Virus record (IMG/VR): IMGVR_UViG_3300021197_001962
Coordinates: 1 to 20,710 of that record
From: a virus
Reading direction: 5' to 3' (one strand)
DNA: 20,710 nucleotides
Part shown: positions 1-7,949 of the stretch, in pieces
Position numbering within the stretch: the stretch's first letter is position 1
How the letters are laid out: every line of letters begins with the position of its first letter
Translations under genes and position numbers: made by a program
Notes under the pieces: generated by a model
The model's database searches: none
The model's input: only the letters and a program-made list of their open reading frames with translations
What the model was told of the DNA's origin: nothing

Positions 1-2
1 CC

Positions 3-1745
3 GAAGGCATCGTAAATCGTGATCTCTCAGCTGAAGGTGCTGCTCTCATTAATAAGTGGGAACAGACAGGTCTTCTTGAGGGTCTCGGTGACGATACCGT
101 TCGGAATGGAATGGCACGTTTGCTTGAGAACCAAGCAAAAGAGCTGCTCCGAGAGGCGTCCACCATGGCTGGTGGCGACGTCCAGGGTTTTGCAGCAGTT
201 GCATTCCCACTTGTACGCCGAGTATTCGGCAACCTGATCGCTAACGAACTCGTAAGCGTTCAGCCAATGAGCCTGCCTTCCGGCCTCATCTTCTTCCTTG
301 ATTTTGAGTTCGGTGGTGACGGGTCGTCCGGCTCTCGCCGCCTTGGTTTCGCCAATAACACATCCATCTATGGTGGTGGTGTTGTCGGTTCGCAGATCAC
401 AGGTGGTGTGGATCTGAACGGACTTGAGGGTACAGAAGCCCAGGGTCCATATAACTTGCGCAACGGTTACGCTTCTCCAAGCGGTACTCTTGCTGCTACT
501 GCAATTACAATTATTGCTTCCGGTACCCTGGGTGCTGGCGGTGCAGTAGCCCCAGGTTTCCTTGGCTTGGCTAAGGGCGGCGATCAGCCATCCGCGATGA
601 GCGAAGCTGATTGTAACACCATTTTGCGATTTGATCCAGATCTTACTTCTGGCTCGAACTTTGTTATTGCCGAGTTTAACATGGCTGGAACACAGTTCTC
701 CAAGCAGGATGCCACCGCATTCGAGACCAGCCTCGCCACGAACGTTGCTGTACTCGTACAGCGCCTCACGGCTCTGAGCCGATCCTTCTCGGATCTGGAT
801 GACTCTGGCAACCAGGACGTCCTCCGCGCACTTTATGTGTCGACTAGCGGTCAGACAGCCACAGCGCTTTCGACATCCGTTAACACATCCACGTGCCGTT
901 TCATTGAGAACGACAACTTCCAAGACGCTTCGGCTATTGGTGCTGTTGAAGGAGCCGACTTCTGGGGACTGGAGAACAATCCACAGATTCCAGAGATCAA
1001 CATCAAGGTTGATTCTGTGGCTGTCACAGCTTCTACCAAGAAGCTCAAGGCTAAGTGGACCCCAGAATTGGGTCAGGACCTCAACGCATACCACAACTTG
1101 GATGCAGAGGTTGAGCTTACTCAGATTCTTTCTGAGCAGATCGCTCTTGAGATTGACCGCGAGATCCTTGAGGACCTCGTAGTTGGTGCTCAGGCTGGTA
1201 CCCGTTACTGGTCGCGTTCCCCAGGTAAGTTTGTTAATCGCGAGACTGGTGCCGAGATCGGTGCTAATGGCGCTCCAGACTTCACTGGTAACGTCTCCGA
1301 GTGGTATGAGACTCTCATTGAGACCATCAATGACGTCTCTGCACAGATCCACCGCAAGACTCTGCGTGGTGCTGCCAACTTCATCGTCTGCGGACCAGAA
1401 GTTGCCAACGTCCTTGAGTTCACAGCTGGCTTCCGTGCTAACGTGACTGCTGATAGCGACCGTGGCGACGCGGGTGCTGTTAAGGTTGGTTCCCTCTCGA
1501 AGAAGCTCGACATCTTTGTCGATCCATACTTCATGCGTAACGTGATCCTCGTTGGTCGCCGCGGAAGTTCCTTCCTTGAGAGTGGTTATGTGTATGCACC
1601 TTATGTGCCGCTGCAGACCACACCTACTATCTTCGGTGTAGAGGACTTTGTACCTCGTAAGGGTGTCATGACCCGTTATGCCAAGAAGATGGTTCGTCCA
1701 GACATGTACGGTCTTGTTATCTGTGGAGACATGGTAACAGGCTAA
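3..1745 (+). CDS. Major capsid protein, T4 gp23 type (5' partial)
   Basis: This is the head shell protein, which forms the hexameric capsomers of the capsid. The frame is open to the left edge of the window, so the true start lies upstream; 580 residues are visible, against about 520 in T4 gp23. Family resemblance is seen in the N-terminal stretch NKWEQTGLLEGL, then MARLLENQAKELL, and in the segment VRRVFGNLIANELVSVQPM with LPSG, which matches the T4 pattern VRR..PNL..F..CGVQPM..PTG. T4 gp23 is made with a propeptide that the prohead protease removes after (I/L)xE; here LRE followed by A (positions 147-158) fits that rule. The C-terminus (TRYAKKM, MYGLV) resembles distant T4 relatives rather than T4 itself. 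An internal ATG at 111 is not the start, because homology begins before it. A strong terminator follows, consistent with high-level expression. Confidence 0.93.
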   Translation, partial: EGIVNRDLSAEGAALINKWEQTGLLEGLGDDTVRNGMARLLENQAKELLREASTMAGGDVQGFAAVAFPLVRRVFGNLIANELVSVQPMSLPSGLIFFLDFEFGGDGSSGSRRLGFANNTSIYGGGVVGSQITGGVDLNGLEGTEAQGPYNLRNGYASPSGTLAATAITIIASGTLGAGGAVAPGFLGLAKGGDQPSAMSEADCNTILRFDPDLTSGSNFVIAEFNMAGTQFSKQDATAFETSLATNVAVLVQRLTALSRSFSDLDDSGNQDVLRALYVSTSGQTATALSTSVNTSTCRFIENDNFQDASAIGAVEGADFWGLENNPQIPEINIKVDSVAVTASTKKLKAKWTPELGQDLNAYHNLDAEVELTQILSEQIALEIDREILEDLVVGAQAGTRYWSRSPGKFVNRETGAEIGANGAPDFTGNVSEWYETLIETINDVSAQIHRKTLRGAANFIVCGPEVANVLEFTAGFRANVTADSDRGDAGAVKVGSLSKKLDIFVDPYFMRNVILVGRRGSSFLESGYVYAPYVPLQTTPTIFGVEDFVPRKGVMTRYAKKMVRPDMYGLVICGDMVTG

Positions 1746-1772
1746 TAAGTCAGACGTAAGGTCAAAATAGTT

Positions 1773-1802
1773 AAAGCCCCGTCTCTTTTGAGGCGGGGCT
1801 TT
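1773..1802 (+). terminator. Factor-independent terminator after the capsid gene
   Basis: A 13-bp stem (AAAGCCCCGTCTC with GAGGCGGGGCTTT, one G-U pair) closes a TTTT loop and is followed by a short T-rich stretch, TTCTATTT. It lies 28 bases after the capsid stop codon and 33 bases before the next start, as expected for a terminator that separates the heavily expressed capsid gene from the neck genes. The T tract is interrupted, so some read-through is likely. Confidence 0.85.
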
Positions 1803-1835
1803 CTATTTAGTAATGTATTAATAGAGGAACTTTAA

Positions 1836-3104
1836 ATGGCCATACCTAACCTTAACCCCGCATCAACTTCTAATGCCAACATTTTGCCCCCCACGGGCTC
1901 TACAGTAAATGTCGGTGCCACATTGCCATTCGGGGTGTATGTTGCCTCTAAGTATTTTCTCTCCGGCGCCGCCGACCAAGTGGCTTATACATACAAGAAG
2001 CTTGGTGGCGATGTACTTGATATTGAATTAACAGAGGGTAATGTTTATGCTGCCTATGAAGAGGCGGTCTTAGAATATTCGTATCTCGTTAATCTTCATC
2101 AAACAAAGAATAGTCTATCGTCTTATCTCGGCTCTACCACAGGGTCATTCGATCAGGATGGGCAGATCCAATCCGGATCCGCTCTTTCGGGCTCAGACAT
2201 AGCTTTACGGTACCCTCGCTTTGAGTATGGATACGTGCGCAGAGTCACAGAGCAGATGTCGACAGAAACCGGGCTCGGTGGAACAGTCCCGATATACTCA
2301 GGATCACTAGCGAGAGTATCCGGACAGCAAGACTATGATATTCAGTCGATTATATCCGCCTCTTCGGCTACAGACACGCTCGCCCCCTACTACGAACAAG
2401 TGCAAGATAAGCGTATCATTGTGCGAAAAGTGTTTTTTAGAACGCCGCGAGCGATGTGGAGATTCTACGGCTACTATGGTGGTTTCTCTGTAGTTGGCAA
2501 TATGCGTACTTATGGACAGTACGCTGATGACTCAACCTTTGAAATTGTTCCCACGTGGCAAAACAAACTGCAGGCGATGGCCTACGAAGATGCGCTCTAT
2601 ACTCGGGTGTCTCACTATTCTTACGAGATTAAAGATAACATGTTGCGGATTTACCCACGACCTGATAGCACAAGTCCCGAGAAGATTTGGATTCAATTTA
2701 CAATTGAGAACCAATTTGAACCGTGGGACGAAACTGGCCGCGGCGAGAATGGCGCTAAAGGCATTAACAATCTTAACACAATTCCTTTCGAGAATATCCC
2801 CTATGAAAAGATTAACTCAATTGGCAAGCAGTGGATCCGACGTTTTGCCTTAGCTCTTACTAAGGAGATGTTGGGTCAGGTCCGGGGCAAATTCTCTACT
2901 GTTCCGATCCCTGGAGAAAGTGTTACACTCAATGCTGCTGACCTTCTGAGCCAAGCTCGGACTGAAATGGATCAGCTCCGGGAAGAGCTTAAGACAATTC
3001 TTGAGGAGACGACGTATGCTAACTTGGCAATCGTGGATGCATCCTTGCAGGACTCGGCGAAGAAGATTACTGAAAACGTGCCAACCGGCATCTTTGTGGG
3101 GTAA
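1836..3104 (+). CDS. Neck / head-completion protein, T4 gp13-like
   Basis: This is probably a neck protein, which closes the filled head and connects it to the tail. The C-terminal third carries a pattern I associate with gp13 of T4-type phages: a WIRRFALALTKEMLGQ helix, GKFSTVPIPGESVTLN, then a heptad-like helix with LREELKTILEE and a terminal VG. T4 gp13 is about 309 residues and this protein is 422; the extra length lies in the N-terminal half, which is rich in Ser, Tyr and Gly. GAGGA at 1824-1828 supports the ATG at 1836. The next gene starts five bases after the stop and encodes a likely tail terminator, so the pair forms the head-tail junction. No enzyme motif is visible. Another connector or adaptor role remains possible. 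Confidence 0.6.
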   Translation: MAIPNLNPASTSNANILPPTGSTVNVGATLPFGVYVASKYFLSGAADQVAYTYKKLGGDVLDIELTEGNVYAAYEEAVLEYSYLVNLHQTKNSLSSYLGSTTGSFDQDGQIQSGSALSGSDIALRYPRFEYGYVRRVTEQMSTETGLGGTVPIYSGSLARVSGQQDYDIQSIISASSATDTLAPYYEQVQDKRIIVRKVFFRTPRAMWRFYGYYGGFSVVGNMRTYGQYADDSTFEIVPTWQNKLQAMAYEDALYTRVSHYSYEIKDNMLRIYPRPDSTSPEKIWIQFTIENQFEPWDETGRGENGAKGINNLNTIPFENIPYEKINSIGKQWIRRFALALTKEMLGQVRGKFSTVPIPGESVTLNAADLLSQARTEMDQLREELKTILEETTYANLAIVDASLQDSAKKITENVPTGIFVG

Positions 3105-3109
3105 TCTAG

Positions 3110-4054
3110 ATGTCACGAAGCAAAAGAACACAAGCAGAGATTCAGGATAAAGAGGCGACCAAGTATGACTATGTGGGGGATCCCAAGGTTGCCGAGCACC
3201 TTCATGAGATTGAGGTTCCATCTTCCACTTTAGAGACGATCGATGCGGCCATGCTAAAGTTCGTTGATGAGACTCTTAATATCTCTACTTCAACCAATGA
3301 AGGGTTCAAGAAGGTCCCAGTACTCTGGGTAACAGCCGAAAGAGCATATCAGATTAAGCACAACAAGGACCTCCGAGATAAAGAGGAGACCCTGGTCTTG
3401 CCCTTGATTACAGTGAATCGCGCCAGCGTTACAAAGGACCCGGCATTTAAGGGGTCTGTGTGGGCGAATCTCTATCCCGAGAATGATGCTAAAGGCGGCA
3501 CTATTACAATTGCCCGCCAGATCAATCAAAAGAAAACTGCAGAGTTTCAAAACGCACAAGCGAATCGCCGCCTAGGTGCCAACGGCAACGTGGCGAGCAA
3601 GATGAAAAATACCAATAAACGCAATATGTCGGCAGCTAAGACTGTATATGAGACTATTACCATCCCGCTGCCAGTCTGGGTTAAAGTAGTCTATGAAATC
3701 ACGGTGCGTTCGGAATATCAGCAGCAACTAAACTCCATGGTGACCCCCTTCCTGACAGTCCCCGGTAACTCTCGCACGCCACGACGAATAGAAAATGAAG
3801 GACATTACTATGAGATCTTCATCGACGGAAGCTTTTCAGATACTTCCAATAAAGCAGCCCTCGGAATGGATCAGCGTAACTACGAAACTACGATTAATAT
3901 TGAAACACTGGGCTATTTGATCGGCGACGGCGAAAACCAAGAAAAGCCTAAGATTGTGAAACGCGAAAACGCAGTAGAATTTCAGTTTGCTCGCGAAAGA
4001 ACAATCGTTGGAGATATACCTGACACTATTAAAGATGGATTTTATAGAGAATAG
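3110..4054 (+). CDS. Tail terminator / sheath-stabilising protein, T4 gp15-like
   Basis: This is probably the ring protein that caps the finished tube and sheath and binds the neck. The order of motifs follows T4 gp15: an early VPVLWVTAERAYQI (T4: VPITYASKEHF), LPLITVNRASVTKDP (T4: LPRINLHLV), a central IPLPVWVKVVYEITVRSEY (T4: PIKMIYELSIFTRYEDDM) followed by MVTPFL, and a late strand pair ending in LGYLIG (T4: VNGWMYP). The length, 314 residues, is close to the 272 of T4. It follows the neck gene by five bases with only a weak G-run ribosome site, suggesting translational coupling, and it precedes the sheath gene whose product it would stabilise. The match is by pattern only and was not aligned by program. 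Confidence 0.6.
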   Translation: MSRSKRTQAEIQDKEATKYDYVGDPKVAEHLHEIEVPSSTLETIDAAMLKFVDETLNISTSTNEGFKKVPVLWVTAERAYQIKHNKDLRDKEETLVLPLITVNRASVTKDPAFKGSVWANLYPENDAKGGTITIARQINQKKTAEFQNAQANRRLGANGNVASKMKNTNKRNMSAAKTVYETITIPLPVWVKVVYEITVRSEYQQQLNSMVTPFLTVPGNSRTPRRIENEGHYYEIFIDGSFSDTSNKAALGMDQRNYETTINIETLGYLIGDGENQEKPKIVKRENAVEFQFARERTIVGDIPDTIKDGFYRE

Positions 4055-4063
4055 TACCATTCA

Positions 4064-4083
4064 GACTATTTACGACTATTTAC
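4064..4083 (+). repeat. Perfect tandem 10-bp repeat in the gap before the sheath gene
   Basis: GACTATTTAC occurs twice in direct tandem (4064-4073 and 4074-4083) in the 66-base gap between the gp15-like and sheath genes. The core CTATTTA also occurs in three other intergenic gaps of this window. It may be a binding site or promoter element; the sequence alone does not decide this. Confidence 0.6.
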
Positions 4084-4120
4084 TTTTGAACATTTCTTAA
4101 TGTGTAGGAGAACATAACTA

Positions 4121-7100
4121 ATGTCAGTTAAAAAGTACAGATTCGTATCCCCTGGGGTTTTTGTTAGTGAGATCGATAACTCGCAGATCCCCGAGTCCGG
4201 TTTGAACATTGGACCGCTCGTCATCGGACGCGCCGCCTCCGGACCAGCCCTACGCCCCGTCACGGTGAGTTCTTTTGAAGAGTTCGTCAATATCTTTGGA
4301 TCCCCTGCTCCTGGTGGAGCCAGCGAAGATGTATGGCGAGAGGGAACGAATAAATCTTCTACAACCTATGGCATGTATGCTGCACAGGCATACCTGCGCA
4401 ACAGTTCGCCACTAACCTATATCCGCCTCTTGGGCGCCAACAATGTTGATGCAACGCCAAGTGTCGCTGGCAATGCTGGCTGGAAGGCTGATGGCGACGC
4501 ATGGGGGCTGGTTGTCTTCGAGGAAGATACCGCCACTGCTGCTAGTGCTAGTGTGGACTGTGTTTCAGCCGGCTCGACCGGCACAACACTTAATATTACA
4601 GGATCAGGCGGTGACTCGAACGCGTTTAAGCTGACCATCGGCGCCGCCAACGCCGCTGGCCAGGTAGGAATCGGCACGACCAACGCAGAGCTAGCCACTA
4701 ATCTAGCTCTCCATATCAACGATTCCGGGTCGGACGCAAAACTTTCAGCCACAGCTGCAAGCGCTGTGGTGACCATCAAAGCAGTCAATGTGGGAACTGG
4801 TGGAAATGTCTATGAACTCACATCCTCGGACGCGTCATATTTTAGTGTGACCGCGCGCACCGGCGACTCTACAAAGGGCAGGTTTGGCGGCGGTGTAGAT
4901 CCGTCACTTGACGGCGCCCTCGCAGCAATCTTATACAGCACCGATAGTGGCACAACATTCGCCCTTAGTGGTGCTCTAGCAGACTTCACCGACGTAACCC
5001 CTGCAGATGGCGCTGATGTTGCCGCGGCAAATGCTGTTGTCCGTGCAGTCGGACCTAATAAGGAATTCAAGCTTGTAGTCAATAACTATAAGGGATCAAG
5101 TGACCTCACTACTACCTTCAATTTTACAACTACGGACAGCCGCTACATTCGCAAGGTTTTTAACACTAACCCTCAATTGACGAATGCAACAACTACCGAC
5201 TCTAGCGCTCTGGTGAAATATTTCTTGGGTGAAACCTTTGATCGTCACCTGAATGCTAATGTGACCAGTAATACAGCCGCCACCACCTATGCATCCATCG
5301 TCAAACTCGACGGCGGAACAAGTAATAAGGAAGGCGGCAACTACAAGACTGATCTTAAGTCGGCCCGCACGCCCAACATTATCAGCTGCCGCCTTTCTCC
5401 TTCGGCCAACCCCGTAAATCTCTTCCACATCGAAGCTCTAGAGCAGCCCGGAGATTGGTCTAACCGAAACATCAAGGTATCCATCCAGGATATCAAGCGT
5501 TCGACTAACAATAGCACTGATTATGGTACTTTCTCTGTGGTGGTCCGACACCTCAGTGATTCAGATAATGTAGTCCGCATTATTGAGCAGTTTGATGGCT
5601 GTGACCTTAACCCTAACTCGCTTAACTATGTTGCCCGAAAGATCGGAACACAGCAGCGTGTGTGGGACTCTACTTCTCGCCGCTTGCGCCAAGAAGGAGA
5701 CTGGCCCAACAACTCTAATCACATCCGCGTTGTAATGAGTTCGGCTGCCGACGGCGCCGACTCCTCGTTGCTCCCCTTCGGTTTCCAGGGAATGCTTAAG
5801 TATGATAACGAAACATTCCTTTCGCGCTCCGTAGGCAACTGGGTCAGCGGCGCTGCGGGACCAATTCCATCTAGTACTGATGGTTTCGGACCCTTCTACG
5901 CTTCCGGTTCAGCCCTGTCAGCCTCCCTATACTACCCAGCGCCAGAGCTGCGCCTCAGTGCTTCGGATGGCGGACTTAGCAATAGAACTGACGCATATTT
6001 CGGACTCCAGACGACAGAGACCGCCGGCGGCACAGTATTTGATCGCTCTACGATCGATCTTCTCCGCCCCCGCGGCGGCATTGCCGACGATATGCATGCT
6101 GCTGCGCAGAGCGGTATCACTGAGCGCTCCGTGAGCTTCAGTCTCGATGATGTTTCCGGCTCCCAGGGTATCTGGGTCAGCGGATCGCACAATCTGGCAG
6201 TCGGCGGATCCCGCGGCGGCTCCCTTACTCGCGCTAATGGTGCAGTATCTGGTGTGCTCGATGCCGGTTATGACCGATTCAGCATTCCAATGTATGGCGG
6301 TTTCGATGGTGTTAATATCACAGATATGGACGCTTTCTCCAACAACAACATTGGAGCATCCGAGACAACCAGCTATACTCTCAACACTATTCGACGAACA
6401 ATCGATACCATCGCCGACCCAGAGGCAGTTGAGATGAACCTGGCCACCATCCCGGGTCTCACCAATGATGGGCTCACCACACACTTAGTGAATACATGCG
6501 AGGATCGTGCAGACGCCCTAGCAATTATTGATCTCCCGGATGCTTTCCAGCCACGACAAGAGGGTACATCGGTTAATCGCTTGAACGAAGCTAGCACGAT
6601 TACAACTCTTATCAACGGTCTTCGTTCGCGAGGACTCAATTCCTCCTACGGCTGCACCTACTACCCATGGGTCCGTGCCCGCGACACCATCAACGGCGCT
6701 ATGGTATGGCTCCCGCCATCCATCCCTGCTTTGGGTACCTTCTCTAGCTCCCAGCGCAAGACGCAGGTCTGGTTCGCTCCAGCCGGCTTCAACCGCGGCG
6801 GACTGACAGAGGGCTCCGCTGGCATCCCAGTGGTCGATGTAGCTCACCAGCTGCGCCGCAAGGACCGTGATGACCTCTATACAGCCAACATCAACCCAAT
6901 CGCCAAGTTCCCAGCAGAGGGTATTGTAATCTTTGGTCAGAAGACCCTGCAGGTTACACCTTCGGCACTGGATCGCATTAACGTGCGACGCTTGATGATC
7001 TTCGTCAAGAAGCGTATTTCTCAGATTGCAGCTGGTCTGCTCTTTGACCCCAACGTCAAGCAGACATGGTTGCGCTTCACTGCTCAGGTTAATCCCTTCT

Positions 7101-7288
7101 TGCAGGATGTGAAAACAAACTTTGGTTTGTCGGACTTTAAGGTTGTCCTGGATAGTAACACAACCACACCAGAGCTGGTGGATAGAAACATTATGTATGC
7201 ACAGATTTTCTTGAAGCCAACCCGAGCTATTGAATACATTGCAATCGACTTCAATATCTCGCGCACTGGAGCATCGTTCGAGGATTAA
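4121..7288 (+). CDS. Tail sheath protein, T4 gp18 type, with large insertions
   Basis: This is the contractile outer layer of the tail, which shortens to drive the tube into the host. The N-terminus is the classic sheath opening (SPGVFVSEIDNS, then GPLVIGRA and FVNIFG), and the C-terminal domain (about residues 920-1050) carries NPIAKFPAEGIVIFGQKTL, RINVRRLMIFVKKRI and IEYIAIDF, which build the interlocking core of all sheaths. At 1055 residues it is far longer than T4 gp18 (659). An insertion begins near residue 121; within it, about residues 145-250 form a Ser/Thr/Gly-rich beta module (LATNLALHIN, KLSATA, VVTIKAVN, GTGGN) that looks like a surface domain found in some aquatic phage tail proteins. 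AGGAGA upstream of the ATG supports the start. The tube gene follows. Confidence 0.93.
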   Translation: MSVKKYRFVSPGVFVSEIDNSQIPESGLNIGPLVIGRAASGPALRPVTVSSFEEFVNIFGSPAPGGASEDVWREGTNKSSTTYGMYAAQAYLRNSSPLTYIRLLGANNVDATPSVAGNAGWKADGDAWGLVVFEEDTATAASASVDCVSAGSTGTTLNITGSGGDSNAFKLTIGAANAAGQVGIGTTNAELATNLALHINDSGSDAKLSATAASAVVTIKAVNVGTGGNVYELTSSDASYFSVTARTGDSTKGRFGGGVDPSLDGALAAILYSTDSGTTFALSGALADFTDVTPADGADVAAANAVVRAVGPNKEFKLVVNNYKGSSDLTTTFNFTTTDSRYIRKVFNTNPQLTNATTTDSSALVKYFLGETFDRHLNANVTSNTAATTYASIVKLDGGTSNKEGGNYKTDLKSARTPNIISCRLSPSANPVNLFHIEALEQPGDWSNRNIKVSIQDIKRSTNNSTDYGTFSVVVRHLSDSDNVVRIIEQFDGCDLNPNSLNYVARKIGTQQRVWDSTSRRLRQEGDWPNNSNHIRVVMSSAADGADSSLLPFGFQGMLKYDNETFLSRSVGNWVSGAAGPIPSSTDGFGPFYASGSALSASLYYPAPELRLSASDGGLSNRTDAYFGLQTTETAGGTVFDRSTIDLLRPRGGIADDMHAAAQSGITERSVSFSLDDVSGSQGIWVSGSHNLAVGGSRGGSLTRANGAVSGVLDAGYDRFSIPMYGGFDGVNITDMDAFSNNNIGASETTSYTLNTIRRTIDTIADPEAVEMNLATIPGLTNDGLTTHLVNTCEDRADALAIIDLPDAFQPRQEGTSVNRLNEASTITTLINGLRSRGLNSSYGCTYYPWVRARDTINGAMVWLPPSIPALGTFSSSQRKTQVWFAPAGFNRGGLTEGSAGIPVVDVAHQLRRKDRDDLYTANINPIAKFPAEGIVIFGQKTLQVTPSALDRINVRRLMIFVKKRISQIAAGLLFDPNVKQTWLRFTAQVNPFLQDVKTNFGLSDFKVVLDSNTTTPELVDRNIMYAQIFLKPTRAIEYIAIDFNISRTGASFED

Positions 7289-7297
7289 TATAAAAAG

Positions 7298-7319
7298 GAG
7301 GGTAGTTTGCGCTGCCCTC
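7298..7319 (+). terminator. Hairpin between sheath and tube genes (possible attenuator)
   Basis: GAGGGTAG and CTGCCCTC form an 8-bp stem (one G-U pair) around the loop TTTGCG, ten bases after the sheath stop codon. No T tract follows, so it is not a standard intrinsic terminator. It could be a 3'-end stabiliser, a partial terminator or an RNA processing site that sets the ratio of tube to sheath transcripts. Confidence 0.4.
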
Positions 7320-7323
7320 ACTA

Positions 7324-7329
7324 TATAAT
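7324..7329 (+). promoter_or_regulatory. Possible -10 element for the tail tube gene
   Basis: TATAAT, the exact bacterial -10 consensus, sits 31 bases before the tube start, which would place transcription initiation near 7336, just ahead of the ribosome site AGGAG (7341-7345). No convincing -35 element lies 16-18 bases upstream. The region is AT-rich, so this may be chance. A T4-late-like octamer TATAAAAA at 7289-7296 is an alternative. Confidence 0.25.
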
Positions 7330-7354
7330 ATAAGGATTACAGGAGACTATTTAA

Positions 7355-7930
7355 ATGCCATTTTGGACAAGCGCACTATCAGAGCCCCGGCGATCACATC
7401 GCTTTTTGCTCACCCTACCCAATCTCGCCTCTGCTAACGGCGCGTTCACTTACCAGCAGTACCTGGCCAAGTCGGCAACAAAGCCGTCTTATCAGGTCGG
7501 AGCCACTGAGCACAAGTTCCTGGGTAACACTTATTACTACCCAGGCGTAGTTACGTGGCAACCAGTATCGGTAGTCCTCGTTAATGCTGTCAATCCTGAC
7601 GGCAACCAGATTCTTTATGATGCACTCGTTAATTCGGGTTACTTGAAGCCTGACGTTCAGCAGGATGTATTCCTGAGCCCAAGTCAGGCTCCATCTACGG
7701 TTAATAAAGCCGCAGCTGTCCGCGTAGTCGGCGATGTGATCATTGAGGAACTCAATGGCGAAGGCGGACTGGTAGGAACATGGACACTGAATAACTCCTT
7801 TATTACGGATGCTAAATTTGGTGATCTTAACTACGATAATGATACTCTCCTTAATATTGACATTACTTTCAGGTATGATTGGGCTGAGTATGTGTCTGGA
7901 GCCGCTGTAGCTGCTGCTACTGATCTCTAA
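7355..7930 (+). CDS. Tail tube protein, T4 gp19 type
   Basis: This protein forms the inner tube through which DNA passes. Its 191 residues compare with 163 in T4 gp19, and it sits directly after the sheath gene, the usual order. Visible family features are the N-terminal membrane-free, beta-rich region with RRSHRFLLTLP, the central PGVVTWQPVSVVLVN strand with NPDGNQILYDAL, and the C-terminal strands (VIIEELN, GTWTLNNSFITDAKFG, LLNIDITFRYDWAEY). The WxLxNxFIxxxxFGxLxYxxxxLLxIxxTxxYDWA pattern is typical of this family. AGGAG nine bases before the ATG is a strong ribosome site, and the gene has its own possible promoter, fitting the high copy number needed. Confidence 0.92.
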   Translation: MPFWTSALSEPRRSHRFLLTLPNLASANGAFTYQQYLAKSATKPSYQVGATEHKFLGNTYYYPGVVTWQPVSVVLVNAVNPDGNQILYDALVNSGYLKPDVQQDVFLSPSQAPSTVNKAAAVRVVGDVIIEELNGEGGLVGTWTLNNSFITDAKFGDLNYDNDTLLNIDITFRYDWAEYVSGAAVAAATDL

Positions 7931-7949
7931 GATTGAAAGAAGGTGACTT

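Noticed and set aside
27-1352. A 441-codon open frame on the minus strand opposite the capsid gene
   Set aside because: It is antisense to a clearly homologous capsid sequence, has a Cys/Ser/Val-rich composition without recognisable motifs, and no ribosome site supports it; it reflects codon bias of the real gene.
1816-1823. TATTAATA, one mismatch from the T4 late promoter TATAAATA
   Set aside because: Initiation would fall only a few bases before the start codon, leaving the ribosome site at 1824-1828 out of the transcript; AT-rich chance match.
6518-7321. A 267-codon minus-strand open frame opposite the sheath C-terminal core
   Set aside because: It is antisense to the conserved sheath domain and has no family-like pattern.
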